Source of the DNA: an uncultured Cellulomonadaceae bacterium
Lineage (GTDB): Bacteria > Actinomycetota > Actinomycetes > Actinomycetales > Cellulomonadaceae
Assembly: GCA_947495165.1 (NCBI GenBank)
Contig: CANLXM010000002.1
Location: 620,001-684,000 of the forward strand
Direction: 5' to 3'
Length of the DNA stretch: 64,000 bases
In this document: positions 26,543 to 35,997 of the stretch, piece by piece
Layout: each line of letters opens with the position of its first letter
How positions within the stretch are numbered: position 1 is the first letter of the stretch
Made by a program: the position numbers and the translations under genes
The notes under the pieces: model-generated
Database searches by the model: none
The model's input: the letters and a program-made list of their open reading frames with translations, nothing else
Told to the model about the DNA's origin: nothing

Positions 26543-28819
26543 TCACAGGTCGAGCTCGAGCGTCCCCTCGCCGTGCCCGGCCGCGGTGCGACCGTCGAGC
26601 TCGATCGACCAGTCACCCAGAGCATCGGGCGACGTGACGCTGATCCGGTCGCCGTCGCGCCGCACGCGGAACGAGGCTCCGGTCGCGCCGGTCCCGGCCG
26701 CGACGTGCGTCACCTCGTCGAAGCCGTCGGGCAGCTCGAACAGCCGCAGCGTGACCCCCTCGGCGAGGGCGTACTCCGGGCCGTCGCCGCTCGCCCCCAC
26801 CGCCAGCACCGTCCCCGGGCGCACGTACAGCGGGAGCGAGTCGTACCCGTGCACCTCGTGCCGCCAGCGCCCGCCGGCGACCTTGGCGCCGGTGAGCAGG
26901 TGCGTCCAGGTGCCGTCGGGCAGGTACACGTCGACGTCCCCCGACGCGGAGAACACCGGCGCCACGAGCAGCGCTCCGCCCAGCATGTACTGGGTACCGA
27001 GCCCCGCCACGGCCCGATCGCCGGGGAACTCGAGCATCATCGCGCGCATCATCGGCACGCCCTGGTCGACCGCCTCGCGCCCGACGTCGAGCAGGTAGGG
27101 CATCAGCGTCATCTTCAGCCGCGCGAACTCGCGGGCCACGTCGACCGCCTCCTCGTCGAACGCCCACGGCACCCGGTAGGAGTTGGAGCCGTGCAGCCGC
27201 GAGTGGGAGGACAGCAGCCCGAACGGCAGCCACCGCTTGAACACGGCGGGGTCGGGCGTGCCCTCGAAGCCGCCGATGTCGTGCGACCAGTAGCCGAAGC
27301 CCGACAGCGACAGCGACAGCCCGCCGCGCAGCGACTCGGCCATCGCGACGAACGTCGACTCGCAGTCCCCGCCCCAGTGCACGGGCAGCCGCTGGCCGCC
27401 TGCGGTCGCGGACCGCGCGAAGAGCACGGCCTCGCCCTCACCACGCTCGGCGACGAGCAGGTCGAACACTGCCTCGTTGTACGCCTGCGCGTAGTAGTTG
27501 TGCATGCGCTGCGGGTCCGAGCCGTCGTGCCAGACGACGTCGGTCGGGATGCGCTCACCGAAATCCGTCTTGAAGCAGTCGACGCCCATCGCGAGCAGCG
27601 TCCGCAGCTTGTCCTGGTACCAGGCGACGGCGTCGGGGTTGGTGAAGTCCACGAGCGCCATACCCGCCTGCCACTTGTCCCACTGCCACACCGAGCCGTC
27701 GGGCCGCGTGACGAGGAACCCGGCCTTGCGGCCCTCCTCGAACAGCACCGAGCGCTGGGCGATGTACGGGTTGATCCACACGCAGATCCGCAGCCCCTTG
27801 GCCGCCAGCCGTCGCAGCATGCCCTCGGGGTCCGGGAACATCGCCGGGTCCCACACGAAGTCGGACCAGTGGAACTGGCGCATCCAGAAGCAGTCGAAGT
27901 GGAACACCGACAGGGGGATGCCGCGCTCGGCCATCCCGTCGACGAACGACGTGACGGTCTGCTCGTCGTAGCTCGTCGTGAAGGACGTCGACAGCCACAG
28001 CCCGTAGGACCAGGCCGGGACGGGCGCCGGCCGTCCCGTGAGCTGGGTGTAGCGGCTGAGGACCTCCTTGGGCGTGGCGCCGTAGACGACGTAGTAGCGC
28101 AGGCTCTCGCCCTGGACGCTGAACTGCGCGCGCGAGACGACCTCGGTGCCGATCTCGTAGGAGACCCGCTCGGGGTGGTCGACGAAGACGCCGTAGCCCG
28201 CGTCCGACAGGTAGAAGGGGACGTTCTTGTAGGCCTGGTCGGACGCCGTCCCGCCGTCCTCGTTCCAGACGTCGATCGACTGCCCGTTCTTGACGAACGC
28301 ACCGAACCGCTCGCCGAGGCCGTAGAGGTTCTCGCCGACGCCGAGCGTGAGCTGCTCGCGCACGTGCGTGGCGCCGTCGGGCGTGGTGATGATGCCCAGG
28401 CTGCGGTCCATCGAGGACGTCAGGACCCTGCCCGAGGGGTCGAGGAACTCCAGGCCCCACGGCCCGTCGGTGGCCAGCCGGGCCGTGAGCCTCCCGGCCC
28501 GCAGCGTCGCCGGACCTGCACCCAACGTCTCGGGCAGCTCGACACGCACGTCGCCGGGTACCTCCGCGAGCGCGAAGCGGGGCCCGCGGTCGACGCCGCC
28601 CAGGTGGTGCGACACGGTGACCCCGATGACGTCCGGCATCGGGGAGGACAGCCGGACGGTGACGAGCGGCAGGTTGAGCGTGTCGCCTCGCTTGTCGATC
28701 GCGGCCGTCGGCGCGTACGCCACCAGGTCGTCGCCGTCGCGCACGACGTCGTCCAGGTCGCGCGGGCGCATGATCTCGACTCCGGGCAGGAGCTGCCAGT
28801 AGCCGTCGGTGAACTTCAT
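26543..28819 (-). CDS. yicI: GH31 alpha-xylosidase (YicI-like)
   Basis: A 758-residue enzyme close in length to E. coli YicI (772). The catalytic nucleophile Asp is in FKTDFGE near residue 417 and the acid/base Asp in HWGGDCES near 483, the positions expected for YicI (416 and 482). The N-terminal beta-sandwich and GVGENLYGLGERFGAF segment near 160-175 agree. YicI-type enzymes remove alpha-1,6-linked xylose from xyloglucan oligosaccharides such as isoprimeverose. There is no signal peptide, so it acts on imported sugar. Its ATG overlaps the GH42 stop (ATGA), so the two enzymes are coupled in one operon that ends in a hairpin. Confidence 0.9.
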   Translation of the reverse strand: MKFTDGYWQLLPGVEIMRPRDLDDVVRDGDDLVAYAPTAAIDKRGDTLNLPLVTVRLSSPMPDVIGVTVSHHLGGVDRGPRFALAEVPGDVRVELPETLGAGPATLRAGRLTARLATDGPWGLEFLDPSGRVLTSSMDRSLGIITTPDGATHVREQLTLGVGENLYGLGERFGAFVKNGQSIDVWNEDGGTASDQAYKNVPFYLSDAGYGVFVDHPERVSYEIGTEVVSRAQFSVQGESLRYYVVYGATPKEVLSRYTQLTGRPAPVPAWSYGLWLSTSFTTSYDEQTVTSFVDGMAERGIPLSVFHFDCFWMRQFHWSDFVWDPAMFPDPEGMLRRLAAKGLRICVWINPYIAQRSVLFEEGRKAGFLVTRPDGSVWQWDKWQAGMALVDFTNPDAVAWYQDKLRTLLAMGVDCFKTDFGERIPTDVVWHDGSDPQRMHNYYAQAYNEAVFDLLVAERGEGEAVLFARSATAGGQRLPVHWGGDCESTFVAMAESLRGGLSLSLSGFGYWSHDIGGFEGTPDPAVFKRWLPFGLLSSHSRLHGSNSYRVPWAFDEEAVDVAREFARLKMTLMPYLLDVGREAVDQGVPMMRAMMLEFPGDRAVAGLGTQYMLGGALLVAPVFSASGDVDVYLPDGTWTHLLTGAKVAGGRWRHEVHGYDSLPLYVRPGTVLAVGASGDGPEYALAEGVTLRLFELPDGFDEVTHVAAGTGATGASFRVRRDGDRISVTSPDALGDWSIELDGRTAAGHGEGTLELDL

Positions 28820-30942
28820 GGGTGCCTCTCGGTCAGAACGACGACGTCGTCAGGTGGCAGGTGCAGCGCGTCGGCGGCACCAGTTCGGGTGAGCAGGGCG
28901 CCCGTGAGCAGGTCGATGGCAGCCTGCACGGGCGGGGCGGCGGAACCAGGCGGGCCGGCCGAGCGGGGAGGCGCGAGCGCATCCAGGAGGTTCCCGACCG
29001 GGAGCTGCCGGGCCTCGCCGCTGTGGTTGAGCACGAACAGCACGTCGCCGCGGCGCGTGACCTCCACGTCGCGCGGGAGGTCGGGCACGAGGCCGTGCAC
29101 CCCTGCCTCGCGGAGCACGCGCTCGACGAGCGCCGCCAGCCGGTCGGGCGGCAGCACGGCGCCCACATACCAGGCTCGCCCCGCGCCGTGCTCGTTCCGG
29201 GTCACGGCGGGGGCGCCCGCGAGCGCGCCGTCGGTGAACGTCGCGACGGCCTGCGCCCCGTCGAGCCGCAGGTGCTCCGCGAACGTGCGGGCGACGAACG
29301 TCTGCCCGTCCCACGCGACCCCGACGCCGTCCTCGGGCAACGGCACCCACTCCTCACCGCTCACGCCGACGACGTCGGCGAGCAGCACGGGAAAGCGCCC
29401 CGGGCGGACGTGTGCCTGCGCGTCCGCGACCGCAGTGAGAGGACCCAGCAGGAGGTGTCCGCCGTCGGCCACCCACGCCGCGAGCGCGGCCGCCGGCTCG
29501 GGTTCGAGCACGTACAGCGACGGCGCGAGCACGAGCCGGTAGGGCGTCAGGTCTGCCCCGGGCTCGACCACGTCGACCGCGATGCCGGCACGCCAGAGCG
29601 GCTCGTAGTAGTCGCGCAGGGTCGCGAGCGCGTCCATGCGGTTCGTCGGCAGCCCGTCCTGGCCGGTGGCCCACCACGACTGCCAGTCGAACAGGACGGC
29701 GACGTCGGTGCGCAGCCGCGTGCCCGCCACCCCGGCGAGGGCGGCGAGGTCCGCCCCGAGGCGCCGCACGCCACGGTGGACGTCGGTGTCCGGGCCGGCG
29801 TGCGGGAGCATCGCCGAGTGGAACCGCTCGGGGCCCGTCCGGGCGGCCCGCCACTGGAAGAAGCAGATCCCGTCGCTCCCGCGCGCCACGGCCTGGAGCG
29901 ACTCCAGGCGCGACCGGGCGGGCGTCTTGGTCAGGTTGTGCGCACGGAACGTCACGGCGCTCGTCGCCTGCTCCATCAGCATCCACGGGCGCCCGCCCCC
30001 CAGCGACCGCATGAGGTCCTGGGTGAGCGCCGTCGTGCTCGCCCGGCGCGGGTCGGCCGCGTCCGGATAGGAGTCGTCGGCGACGACGTCGACGTCGTCG
30101 CGCCAGGACGCGTAGTCGACGAGCGGGAAGAAGCCCATGTAGTTGGTGGTCACCGGGCGTCGTCGGGTGTCCGTCGCCCGGATCACCGCGGCCTGCTCGC
30201 GGTAGACCTCGCGCAGCGCGTCCGAGGTGAAGCGGCGGAAGTCGAGCTCGAGCGAGGGGTTGCGGTGGTACGGCGCGACGCGTGGGGGGGCGACCTCGTC
30301 CCACGAGGCGTAGCGCTGCGACCACACCCAGGTGCCCCACGCCTCGTTCAGCGTCGCGAGGTCGCCGTAGCGCGACCGGAGCCACGTGCGGAACGCCGCG
30401 GCGGACTCGTCGTCGTACGACACCTGCCCGAGCTCGTTGCCTACGTGCCACATGCGCACCGCGGGGTGCGGGGCGTAGCGCGCGACGACGTCCTTCGTGA
30501 TGGCCAGCGCCGCGGACCGGTACGCGGCCGAGGACGGGCTGAACTGGTTGCGCGAGCCATAGAGCAGGCGGGTGCCGTCCGCCGTCTGCGGCAGGGTCTC
30601 CGGGTGACGGTGGCCGAGCCACGGCGGCGGGGAGGCGGTGGGCGTGGCCAGGTCGACCGCGATGCCGCCCTCGTGGAGCAGGTCGAGCACGCGGTCCATC
30701 CAGGCCATGTCGCGGGCGCCCGGCTCGGGCTCGTACCGCGCCCAGCTGAAGACGCCGACGGTCACGAGCGTGACACCCGCCGCGCGCATGAGCGCGACGT
30801 CCTCGACCCACGTGGCCTCGTCCCACTGCTCGGGGTTGTAGTCGCCGCCGTACAGCAGCCCGAGCTCGGCCGTGAGCGCGGCGAAGGCGTCGAACTCGTC
30901 CCCGCCAGCGGGCGTCGTCGTGTGTCGCCCCACGCCCGTCAC
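28816..30942 (-). CDS. GH42 beta-galactosidase
   Basis: A 708-residue GH42 enzyme. GLLYGGDYNPEQWDE near residues 28-42 is the family's opening motif; the acid/base Glu is in HVGNELG near 170 (usually HVSNEY) and the nucleophile Glu in WMLMEQAT near 324. A trimerisation-like middle domain and a C-terminal beta domain follow. It releases terminal beta-galactose from oligosaccharides in the cytoplasm. The GTG at 30942 lies 20 bp from a LacI-type palindrome shared with the divergent lacI gene, and the stop overlaps the GH31 start. This pairing suggests action on galactosylated xylosyl side chains. Confidence 0.9.
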   Translation of the reverse strand: MTGVGRHTTTPAGGDEFDAFAALTAELGLLYGGDYNPEQWDEATWVEDVALMRAAGVTLVTVGVFSWARYEPEPGARDMAWMDRVLDLLHEGGIAVDLATPTASPPPWLGHRHPETLPQTADGTRLLYGSRNQFSPSSAAYRSAALAITKDVVARYAPHPAVRMWHVGNELGQVSYDDESAAAFRTWLRSRYGDLATLNEAWGTWVWSQRYASWDEVAPPRVAPYHRNPSLELDFRRFTSDALREVYREQAAVIRATDTRRRPVTTNYMGFFPLVDYASWRDDVDVVADDSYPDAADPRRASTTALTQDLMRSLGGGRPWMLMEQATSAVTFRAHNLTKTPARSRLESLQAVARGSDGICFFQWRAARTGPERFHSAMLPHAGPDTDVHRGVRRLGADLAALAGVAGTRLRTDVAVLFDWQSWWATGQDGLPTNRMDALATLRDYYEPLWRAGIAVDVVEPGADLTPYRLVLAPSLYVLEPEPAAALAAWVADGGHLLLGPLTAVADAQAHVRPGRFPVLLADVVGVSGEEWVPLPEDGVGVAWDGQTFVARTFAEHLRLDGAQAVATFTDGALAGAPAVTRNEHGAGRAWYVGAVLPPDRLAALVERVLREAGVHGLVPDLPRDVEVTRRGDVLFVLNHSGEARQLPVGNLLDALAPPRSAGPPGSAAPPVQAAIDLLTGALLTRTGAADALHLPPDDVVVLTERHP

Positions 30943-30962
30943 CGTGCCGTTCCCGTAAGATC

Positions 30963-30972
30963 GAAGCGCTTC
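30963..30972. promoter_or_regulatory. LacI-family operator between GH42 and lacI
   Basis: The palindrome GAAGCGCTTC sits in the 68-bp gap between the two divergent genes. It has the central CG and the A/T-flanked arms typical of LacI-family sites, and the same core occurs at 35790-35799. I infer that the adjacent LacI protein binds here and represses both directions. Confidence 0.7.
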
Positions 30973-31010
30973 AACGTCGGCGCCCGCCGACCACCGGGGA
31001 GGGACTGGCC

Positions 31011-32033
31011 GTGGCCACCATCGACGACGTCGCCAAGCGCGCGGGAGTCTCCGCCTCGACCGTGAGCTACGCGCTCTCGGGCAAGCGCCCGATCTCGGCC
31101 GAGACCCGGCGCCGCGTCGAGCGCGCGATCAAGGCCCTGGACTACCGGCCCCACGCCGGCGCACGCGCGCTGGCGAGCTCCCGCACGGAGGTCGTCGGGC
31201 TGCTCGCCCCGCTGCGCTCGGGTGTCGACGTCAACGTCATCATGCAGTTCGTGGCCGGCGTGGTGACCGGGGCCAGCGAGCGCGGCTACGACGTGCTGCT
31301 GCTCACGCAGGACGACCGCTCGAACATCTCCCGCGTGGCGAGCGCCTCCATGGTCGACGCGCTCGTCGTCATGGACATCGAGGCCGACGACCCCCGCCTG
31401 CCCGCGCTCCGCGCGCTGCGTCAGCCCGTCGTGCTCATCGGCCTGCCCGCCGACCCGCACGGACTGACCTGCATCGACCTCGACTTCACGAGCGCCGGGC
31501 ACGTCGCCGCGCGGCACCTGCTGGAGCGGGGGCACACCCGGCTCGCCCTCCTGGGCTCGCCGCCCGAGGTCGTGGAGCGCCACACCACGTACGCCGAGCG
31601 GATGAACCACGGCTTCACGGCCGCGTGCGCGGCGGCGGGCGCGAAGGCCCTGCTGCAGCCGACCGCAGCCACGGTCGCCGGTGCCAACGCGTCGGTCGAC
31701 GCCGTCCTGGAGCAGATGCCCGACGTCACGGGGATCGTGGTCCACAACGAGGTCGCGCTGCCGCACGTGCTCGCCCGCCTGCGCTGGCACGGCCGCGCGG
31801 TGCCCGACGACGTCTCGGTCGTCGCCCTGTGCCCCGAGAACACGGCCGTCTCGCTCCCGGAACCGGTCACGAGCGTCGACCTGCCCGCCGAGACGATCGG
31901 GCGCCTCGCCGCCGACATGGTCATCACCGGCATCGACGGCGGTCAGCCGCTCGAGGTCCGGCTGCTCAGCCCCACCCTGACGGACCGCGGCAGCACCCGT
32001 GCCGTCGCGCCGGGTGAGGACCCTACGCCCTAG
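31011..32033 (+). CDS. LacI-family transcriptional regulator
   Basis: A 340-residue repressor with the N-terminal helix-turn-helix TIDDVAKRAGVSASTVSYAL at residues 3-22 and hinge helix YRPHAGARALAS near 46-57, followed by a periplasmic-binding-protein fold that would bind a sugar effector. GTG 31011 is preceded by GGGAGG. It is divergent from the GH42-GH31 operon and convergent with the ABC permease genes, so it is well placed to control the whole sugar locus. The effector is probably a galactosyl or xylosyl oligosaccharide; this is inferred only from neighbours. Confidence 0.9.
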   Translation: MATIDDVAKRAGVSASTVSYALSGKRPISAETRRRVERAIKALDYRPHAGARALASSRTEVVGLLAPLRSGVDVNVIMQFVAGVVTGASERGYDVLLLTQDDRSNISRVASASMVDALVVMDIEADDPRLPALRALRQPVVLIGLPADPHGLTCIDLDFTSAGHVAARHLLERGHTRLALLGSPPEVVERHTTYAERMNHGFTAACAAAGAKALLQPTAATVAGANASVDAVLEQMPDVTGIVVHNEVALPHVLARLRWHGRAVPDDVSVVALCPENTAVSLPEPVTSVDLPAETIGRLAADMVITGIDGGQPLEVRLLSPTLTDRGSTRAVAPGEDPTP

Positions 32034-32035
32034 CC

Positions 32036-33037
32036 TCACCCCTTCACCGCACCGAAGATGACGCCCTTGGTGAAGTGGCGCTGCACGAACGGGTAGACCA
32101 GCAGGATCGGCACGAGCGCCAGCACCATGATCGCCATCTTGACCGGCAGGCCCGTGACGGCACCGGCGACGACGTCGACCTGGCCGGTCCCGCTGCCGGG
32201 CAGCGTCACACCCTGCAGCACGTACGAGCGCAGCACCAGCTGCAGCGGCCACTTGGCGTTGTCGTTGATGTACAGCATGGCGTTGAAGAACGCGTTGAAG
32301 TAGCCGACGCCGTAGAACAGCGCCACCACCGCGGTCACCGCCTTCGACATCGGCATGACGATGCGCAGCAGGATGCGCCAGTCTCCCGCGCCGTCGATCC
32401 GCGCCGCCTCCGTGATCGCGGGATCGATGCCCATGAAGAACGAGCGCAGGATCAGCACGTTGAAGGCCGAGACCGCTCCCGGCAGGATCAGCGCCCAGTA
32501 GGTGTCGATCAGGTTGAGGTTGCTCACGAGCAGGTAGGTCGGGATCATGCCGGCCCCGAAGAACATCGTGATGAGGAAGACGAACAGGATCGGTCGGTGC
32601 GCCACCGAGCTCGGCCGCGACAGGCCGTAGGCGGCCAGGATCGACACCGAGGTCGACAGCAGCGTCCCGACCGCAGTGATGCCGATGCTGACCATCGCGG
32701 CCCGGGTGACGATCCCGCCCGACAAGATCTGCTCGTAGGCGGCGAACGTGATCGTGCCCGGGACGGTCACCATGCCGCCGGAGCGGTTGACGTCGGCCGT
32801 CGTGGAGATCGACGTGAGCACCACCGTGTAGAGCGGGAACAGCACGGCGAGGACGACGACGGTGAGCACGAGGGCCTTGGCCCCCTGGCCGAGCGCGGAG
32901 GGCCTGCCCTCCCACGCGTTGCGGTGCTTGTTGATGCGGCGCCGGCGCGGGGGCCGGGCATCGCGGACCGGGGCCGGGACCGGTACCGCGTCGGGCCGGC
33001 TCAGCGGCCCTTGGCCGGTATCTGTGTGGATGCTCAT
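32036..33037 (-). CDS. Carbohydrate ABC transporter permease, MalG/YtcP-like
   Basis: A 333-residue inner-membrane protein with six hydrophobic segments and the EAA loop EAARIDGAGDWRILLRIVMP near residues 218-237, which contacts the ATPase. The first 45 residues are basic and cytoplasmic. It belongs to the CUT1 type (YtcP/LplC) used for oligosaccharides. Its ATG overlaps the stop of the partner permease (ATGA). No ATPase gene follows, so a shared MsiK-type ATPase encoded elsewhere must energise it. Confidence 0.88.
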   Translation of the reverse strand: MSIHTDTGQGPLSRPDAVPVPAPVRDARPPRRRRINKHRNAWEGRPSALGQGAKALVLTVVVLAVLFPLYTVVLTSISTTADVNRSGGMVTVPGTITFAAYEQILSGGIVTRAAMVSIGITAVGTLLSTSVSILAAYGLSRPSSVAHRPILFVFLITMFFGAGMIPTYLLVSNLNLIDTYWALILPGAVSAFNVLILRSFFMGIDPAITEAARIDGAGDWRILLRIVMPMSKAVTAVVALFYGVGYFNAFFNAMLYINDNAKWPLQLVLRSYVLQGVTLPGSGTGQVDVVAGAVTGLPVKMAIMVLALVPILLVYPFVQRHFTKGVIFGAVKG

Positions 33038-34029
33038 GACTTGCGGTACACCCCGTCCTGGCCGAAGACGTGCGCGAGCTTGTTCGCCCCGAGCACGAGG
33101 AAGAGCGACACGAGGCCCTTGACGAGCCCGGCGGCGGCCGCGAACGCCCAGTCGCCGTTCACCACGCCCTGGTAGTAGACGTACGTGTCGATGACCTCCG
33201 AGACGCCCGGCCCGACGGCCCCGCGCTGGAGGATGAGCTGCTCGAAGCCGACCGTGAGCGAGTCGCCCAGGCGCAGGATGAGCAGCAGGATGATGGTCGG
33301 CCGGATCGCCGGGAGGGTGATGTGCCACATCCGGCGCCAGCGCCCCGCACCGTCCACGGCGGCCGCCTCGTAGTGCGCCGGGTCGACCGTGGCGAGCGCG
33401 GCCAGGAAGATGATGACGCCCCAGCCGGCGTCCTTCCAGACGGCCTGCGAGGTCACGAGCACCAGGAAGGTGTCCGGGTTCGTCATCAGGTCGAACCCCG
33501 AGTGCCCGGCGTCGGCGAGCAGCCGGTTCACGAGGCCCGCACCGCCGAAGATCTGCTGGAAGATCGTCACCACGAGCACCCACGAGAAGAAGTGCGGCAG
33601 GTAGATGATCGACTGGATCGTGGTGCGCAGCCCCGGGGTGATCACGCTGTTGAGCAGGAGCGCCAGCATGATCGGCACCGGGAAGAAGAACACCAGCTGG
33701 AACGCCGTGATGACCAGGGTGTTCTGCACGGCGTCGATGAACTGCGGGTTGTTGAACACCCGGACGAAGTTGTCCCAGCCGATGAACGGGCTGTTCAGGA
33801 TGCCGACGTACGGCGAGTAGTCCTGCCAGGCGATGACGTTCCCGAGCATCGGCACGTACGCGAAGACGACGAGCAGCGCGACCGCCGGCAGCGTCATGAT
33901 CAGCAGCGACCGGTCCCGCCGCAGCCGCATGCGTAACGTGATCCGGTTGATCGGGGCAGCCTCAGGCCGCCCCTCCCGGCCCGACGGCGGGGCCGCCGGG
34001 CCGGAGGAGGTCTGGGTGGGAGACGTCAT
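33034..34029 (-). CDS. Carbohydrate ABC transporter permease, LplB-like
   Basis: A 331-residue inner-membrane protein of the LplB/YtcP-partner group, with about six hydrophobic helices and the EAA loop YEAAAVDGAGRWRRMWHITLP near residues 216-236. With the adjacent permease it forms the channel for an imported oligosaccharide. Both its ends overlap neighbouring genes by four bases, giving a tight binding protein-permease-permease operon. Confidence 0.88.
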   Translation of the reverse strand: MTSPTQTSSGPAAPPSGREGRPEAAPINRITLRMRLRRDRSLLIMTLPAVALLVVFAYVPMLGNVIAWQDYSPYVGILNSPFIGWDNFVRVFNNPQFIDAVQNTLVITAFQLVFFFPVPIMLALLLNSVITPGLRTTIQSIIYLPHFFSWVLVVTIFQQIFGGAGLVNRLLADAGHSGFDLMTNPDTFLVLVTSQAVWKDAGWGVIIFLAALATVDPAHYEAAAVDGAGRWRRMWHITLPAIRPTIILLLILRLGDSLTVGFEQLILQRGAVGPGVSEVIDTYVYYQGVVNGDWAFAAAAGLVKGLVSLFLVLGANKLAHVFGQDGVYRKS

Positions 34030-35714
34030 GACGACGCGGGCTCACCCTCGCCCTGCTGGGCCTCGTAGATCTCGGTGTAGAAGGCCCGCAGGTCCTCACC
34101 ACCCGAGGTTCGCCACGTCTCGATGGCGGCATCGAGGTCGGCCATCGACTTGCGACCGCGGGCGATGTCCTTCTCGAGGTCGGCGAACGGCTGGCCGAGC
34201 GAGGCGAACCTGTTGGGCTCGCTGATGTTCATGCCGTAGAACAGCGGCTCCGCGAGGTACTCGGTCGAGGCGGCACCGAACGCGCTGCGCTCCTCCACGT
34301 AGTCGGGCAGCGTCACCTGCGAGGTCACCAGCGGCGGGTCGACGAGGAAGATGTAGCTCGGCTGGACCTCGCGCTGAGCCTGCGTCGTGGCGACCGGGAT
34401 GCCGTTGTCGTCCAGGTCGTAGTGCACACCCTCGACGCCGTAGTTGATCAGCTGGAACTCCTCGGTGCCGAACGGGGCGGCGAGGAAGTTGGCCGCGCCT
34501 AGCAGCTCCTTGATCGCGGCGTCGTCGTCCGTCTTCTTCAGGTAGGAGCAGAAGTCGGCGCCGGCCCGCTTGTAGAGGACGGGGTCGCCGCCGTCGGCCC
34601 CGAACAGCGGCAGGGGCGCGATGCTGAAGTCGGGGTTGCTCGCGCGGTTGCGCGTGAGCGCCTCGTGCCAGTAGCCGAGGCCGGTCGAGGTCATGAGGAC
34701 CTGGCCGGACTCGAACCGGGTGCTGGCGTCGCCCTGGTTGTCGGCGACCGCGTCGGGGTGGACGGCTCCGGACTCGTACAGCCGGGTCATCCACTCGAGC
34801 GCGTCGCGGTACTCCTGGGTCTCGACGCGGTGGACGAGCTTGCCGTCCTCGCCCAGCTCCCAGCCGTCGTCGGGCAGGACGCTGTGGATCACCGTGGCGG
34901 TGGTCCACAGGTCGTCGGTGCCCCACACCCCGTCGCCGGTGTTGTCGACCGCGAACTCGATGAGCTCGTCGCCGTTCGTGGGCAGGTCCGCGTCGGGCAG
35001 GAGGTCGTCGCGGTACATCCCGTACGTCGCGAGGCTCACGTCTGCCGGGAACGGCAGCCCGTAGAGCCGCCCGTTCCAGGAGCACTCCTGCCACGCCTCG
35101 GTCGGGATGTTGGCGAGGTACGGGTACTGCTCGACGTTCGCGCCCGAGAGGTACGGGGTGAGGTCCTCGAACAGCGTGTCGACGGCCTCGCCGAAGCGGG
35201 GCGGGACGTTCCAGCCCGGGATGCTGACCCAGTCCGCCACGTCCTTGGGCGAGGCGAGCACGGCCGCGAGCTTGTCCCCGTAGGTGTTGCCGTCGGAGAT
35301 CTGGAACTCGAGCGTCGTCCCCATCGCCTCGTTCACGGCGTCGAAGTAGGCGTTTCCGGTGGTCGGCGGGATGGTCCCCCACAGGGGCGTCATCGCGGTG
35401 TAGGTGCCACCCGAGCCCGGGGGCTCCGCGATCGCGTCCACCAGGGGGTCGGGGATCGTGAGGAAGCCGGGCGCGGAGCCGTTGACGCTCGGGAAGTCCG
35501 GCTCGACGAGATCGACCGGGACGTGGTTCGGGAGGTCCTGCGCGGCCACGGCGTACCGCGGGCCCTCGCCGTCCGCGCCGCTCGCGCCACCGCCGCTCCC
35601 CCCGCCACCACCGCACGCGGCGAGCGCCACCATGCTCCCCGCCGCCGCGAGGGCAGCCGCCGTCCTGGAGCGCTGACGTGCGCGAGACCGGTGCGCGGGA
35701 ACTGTCGTCTTCAT
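34026..35714 (-). CDS. Extracellular sugar-binding lipoprotein of ABC importer
   Basis: A 562-residue lipoprotein. The signal peptide has a basic start and the lipobox LAAC with the lipidated Cys near residue 34, followed by a Gly/Ser linker and a large solute-binding domain. Proteins of this size with LplB/YtcP permeases usually bind complex or branched oligosaccharides. The ATG at 35714 follows AGGGAG. A LacI-type palindrome lies 75 bp upstream. The gene is divergent from the GH3 gene. I infer a xyloglucan-derived oligosaccharide as ligand from the enzymes around it. Confidence 0.87.
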   Translation of the reverse strand: MKTTVPAHRSRARQRSRTAAALAAAGSMVALAACGGGGGSGGGASGADGEGPRYAVAAQDLPNHVPVDLVEPDFPSVNGSAPGFLTIPDPLVDAIAEPPGSGGTYTAMTPLWGTIPPTTGNAYFDAVNEAMGTTLEFQISDGNTYGDKLAAVLASPKDVADWVSIPGWNVPPRFGEAVDTLFEDLTPYLSGANVEQYPYLANIPTEAWQECSWNGRLYGLPFPADVSLATYGMYRDDLLPDADLPTNGDELIEFAVDNTGDGVWGTDDLWTTATVIHSVLPDDGWELGEDGKLVHRVETQEYRDALEWMTRLYESGAVHPDAVADNQGDASTRFESGQVLMTSTGLGYWHEALTRNRASNPDFSIAPLPLFGADGGDPVLYKRAGADFCSYLKKTDDDAAIKELLGAANFLAAPFGTEEFQLINYGVEGVHYDLDDNGIPVATTQAQREVQPSYIFLVDPPLVTSQVTLPDYVEERSAFGAASTEYLAEPLFYGMNISEPNRFASLGQPFADLEKDIARGRKSMADLDAAIETWRTSGGEDLRAFYTEIYEAQQGEGEPASS

Positions 35715-35788
35715 CGCGTAACTCCCTGTGTGTCGTGGGGGGCTTCGCTGCCCCGCCACCGCGGTGCGCTTCCATCGACATTGATCAT

Positions 35789-35800
35789 CGAAGCGCTTCG
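35789..35800. promoter_or_regulatory. Second LacI-family operator upstream of the ABC importer
   Basis: CGAAGCGCTTCG is a perfect 12-bp palindrome with the same 10-bp core as the site at 30963-30972. It lies in the roughly 280-bp gap between the binding-protein gene and the divergent GH3 gene, nearer to the importer. The shared sequence ties the importer to the lacI-GH42-GH31 promoter. I see no other clear element in this gap apart from the ribosome sites of the two genes. Confidence 0.72.
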
Positions 35801-35997
35801 CCACACAGTAGGGTGGGTCACGAACATCGCGCAACCCCCCAAACGCCCGCAGATATTTCGCGGCCGTGGCGGATTCCAGCGGCGCCGAGGCGTCGCGCCC
35901 GGTCGGCGCTCGTCACGCCCCGCCGCACGCGACAGGCCTTGGCCGTCGAACCGATTCGAGCGACGGTAGGGCACCAACCCCACGATGAAGGAGCCTC

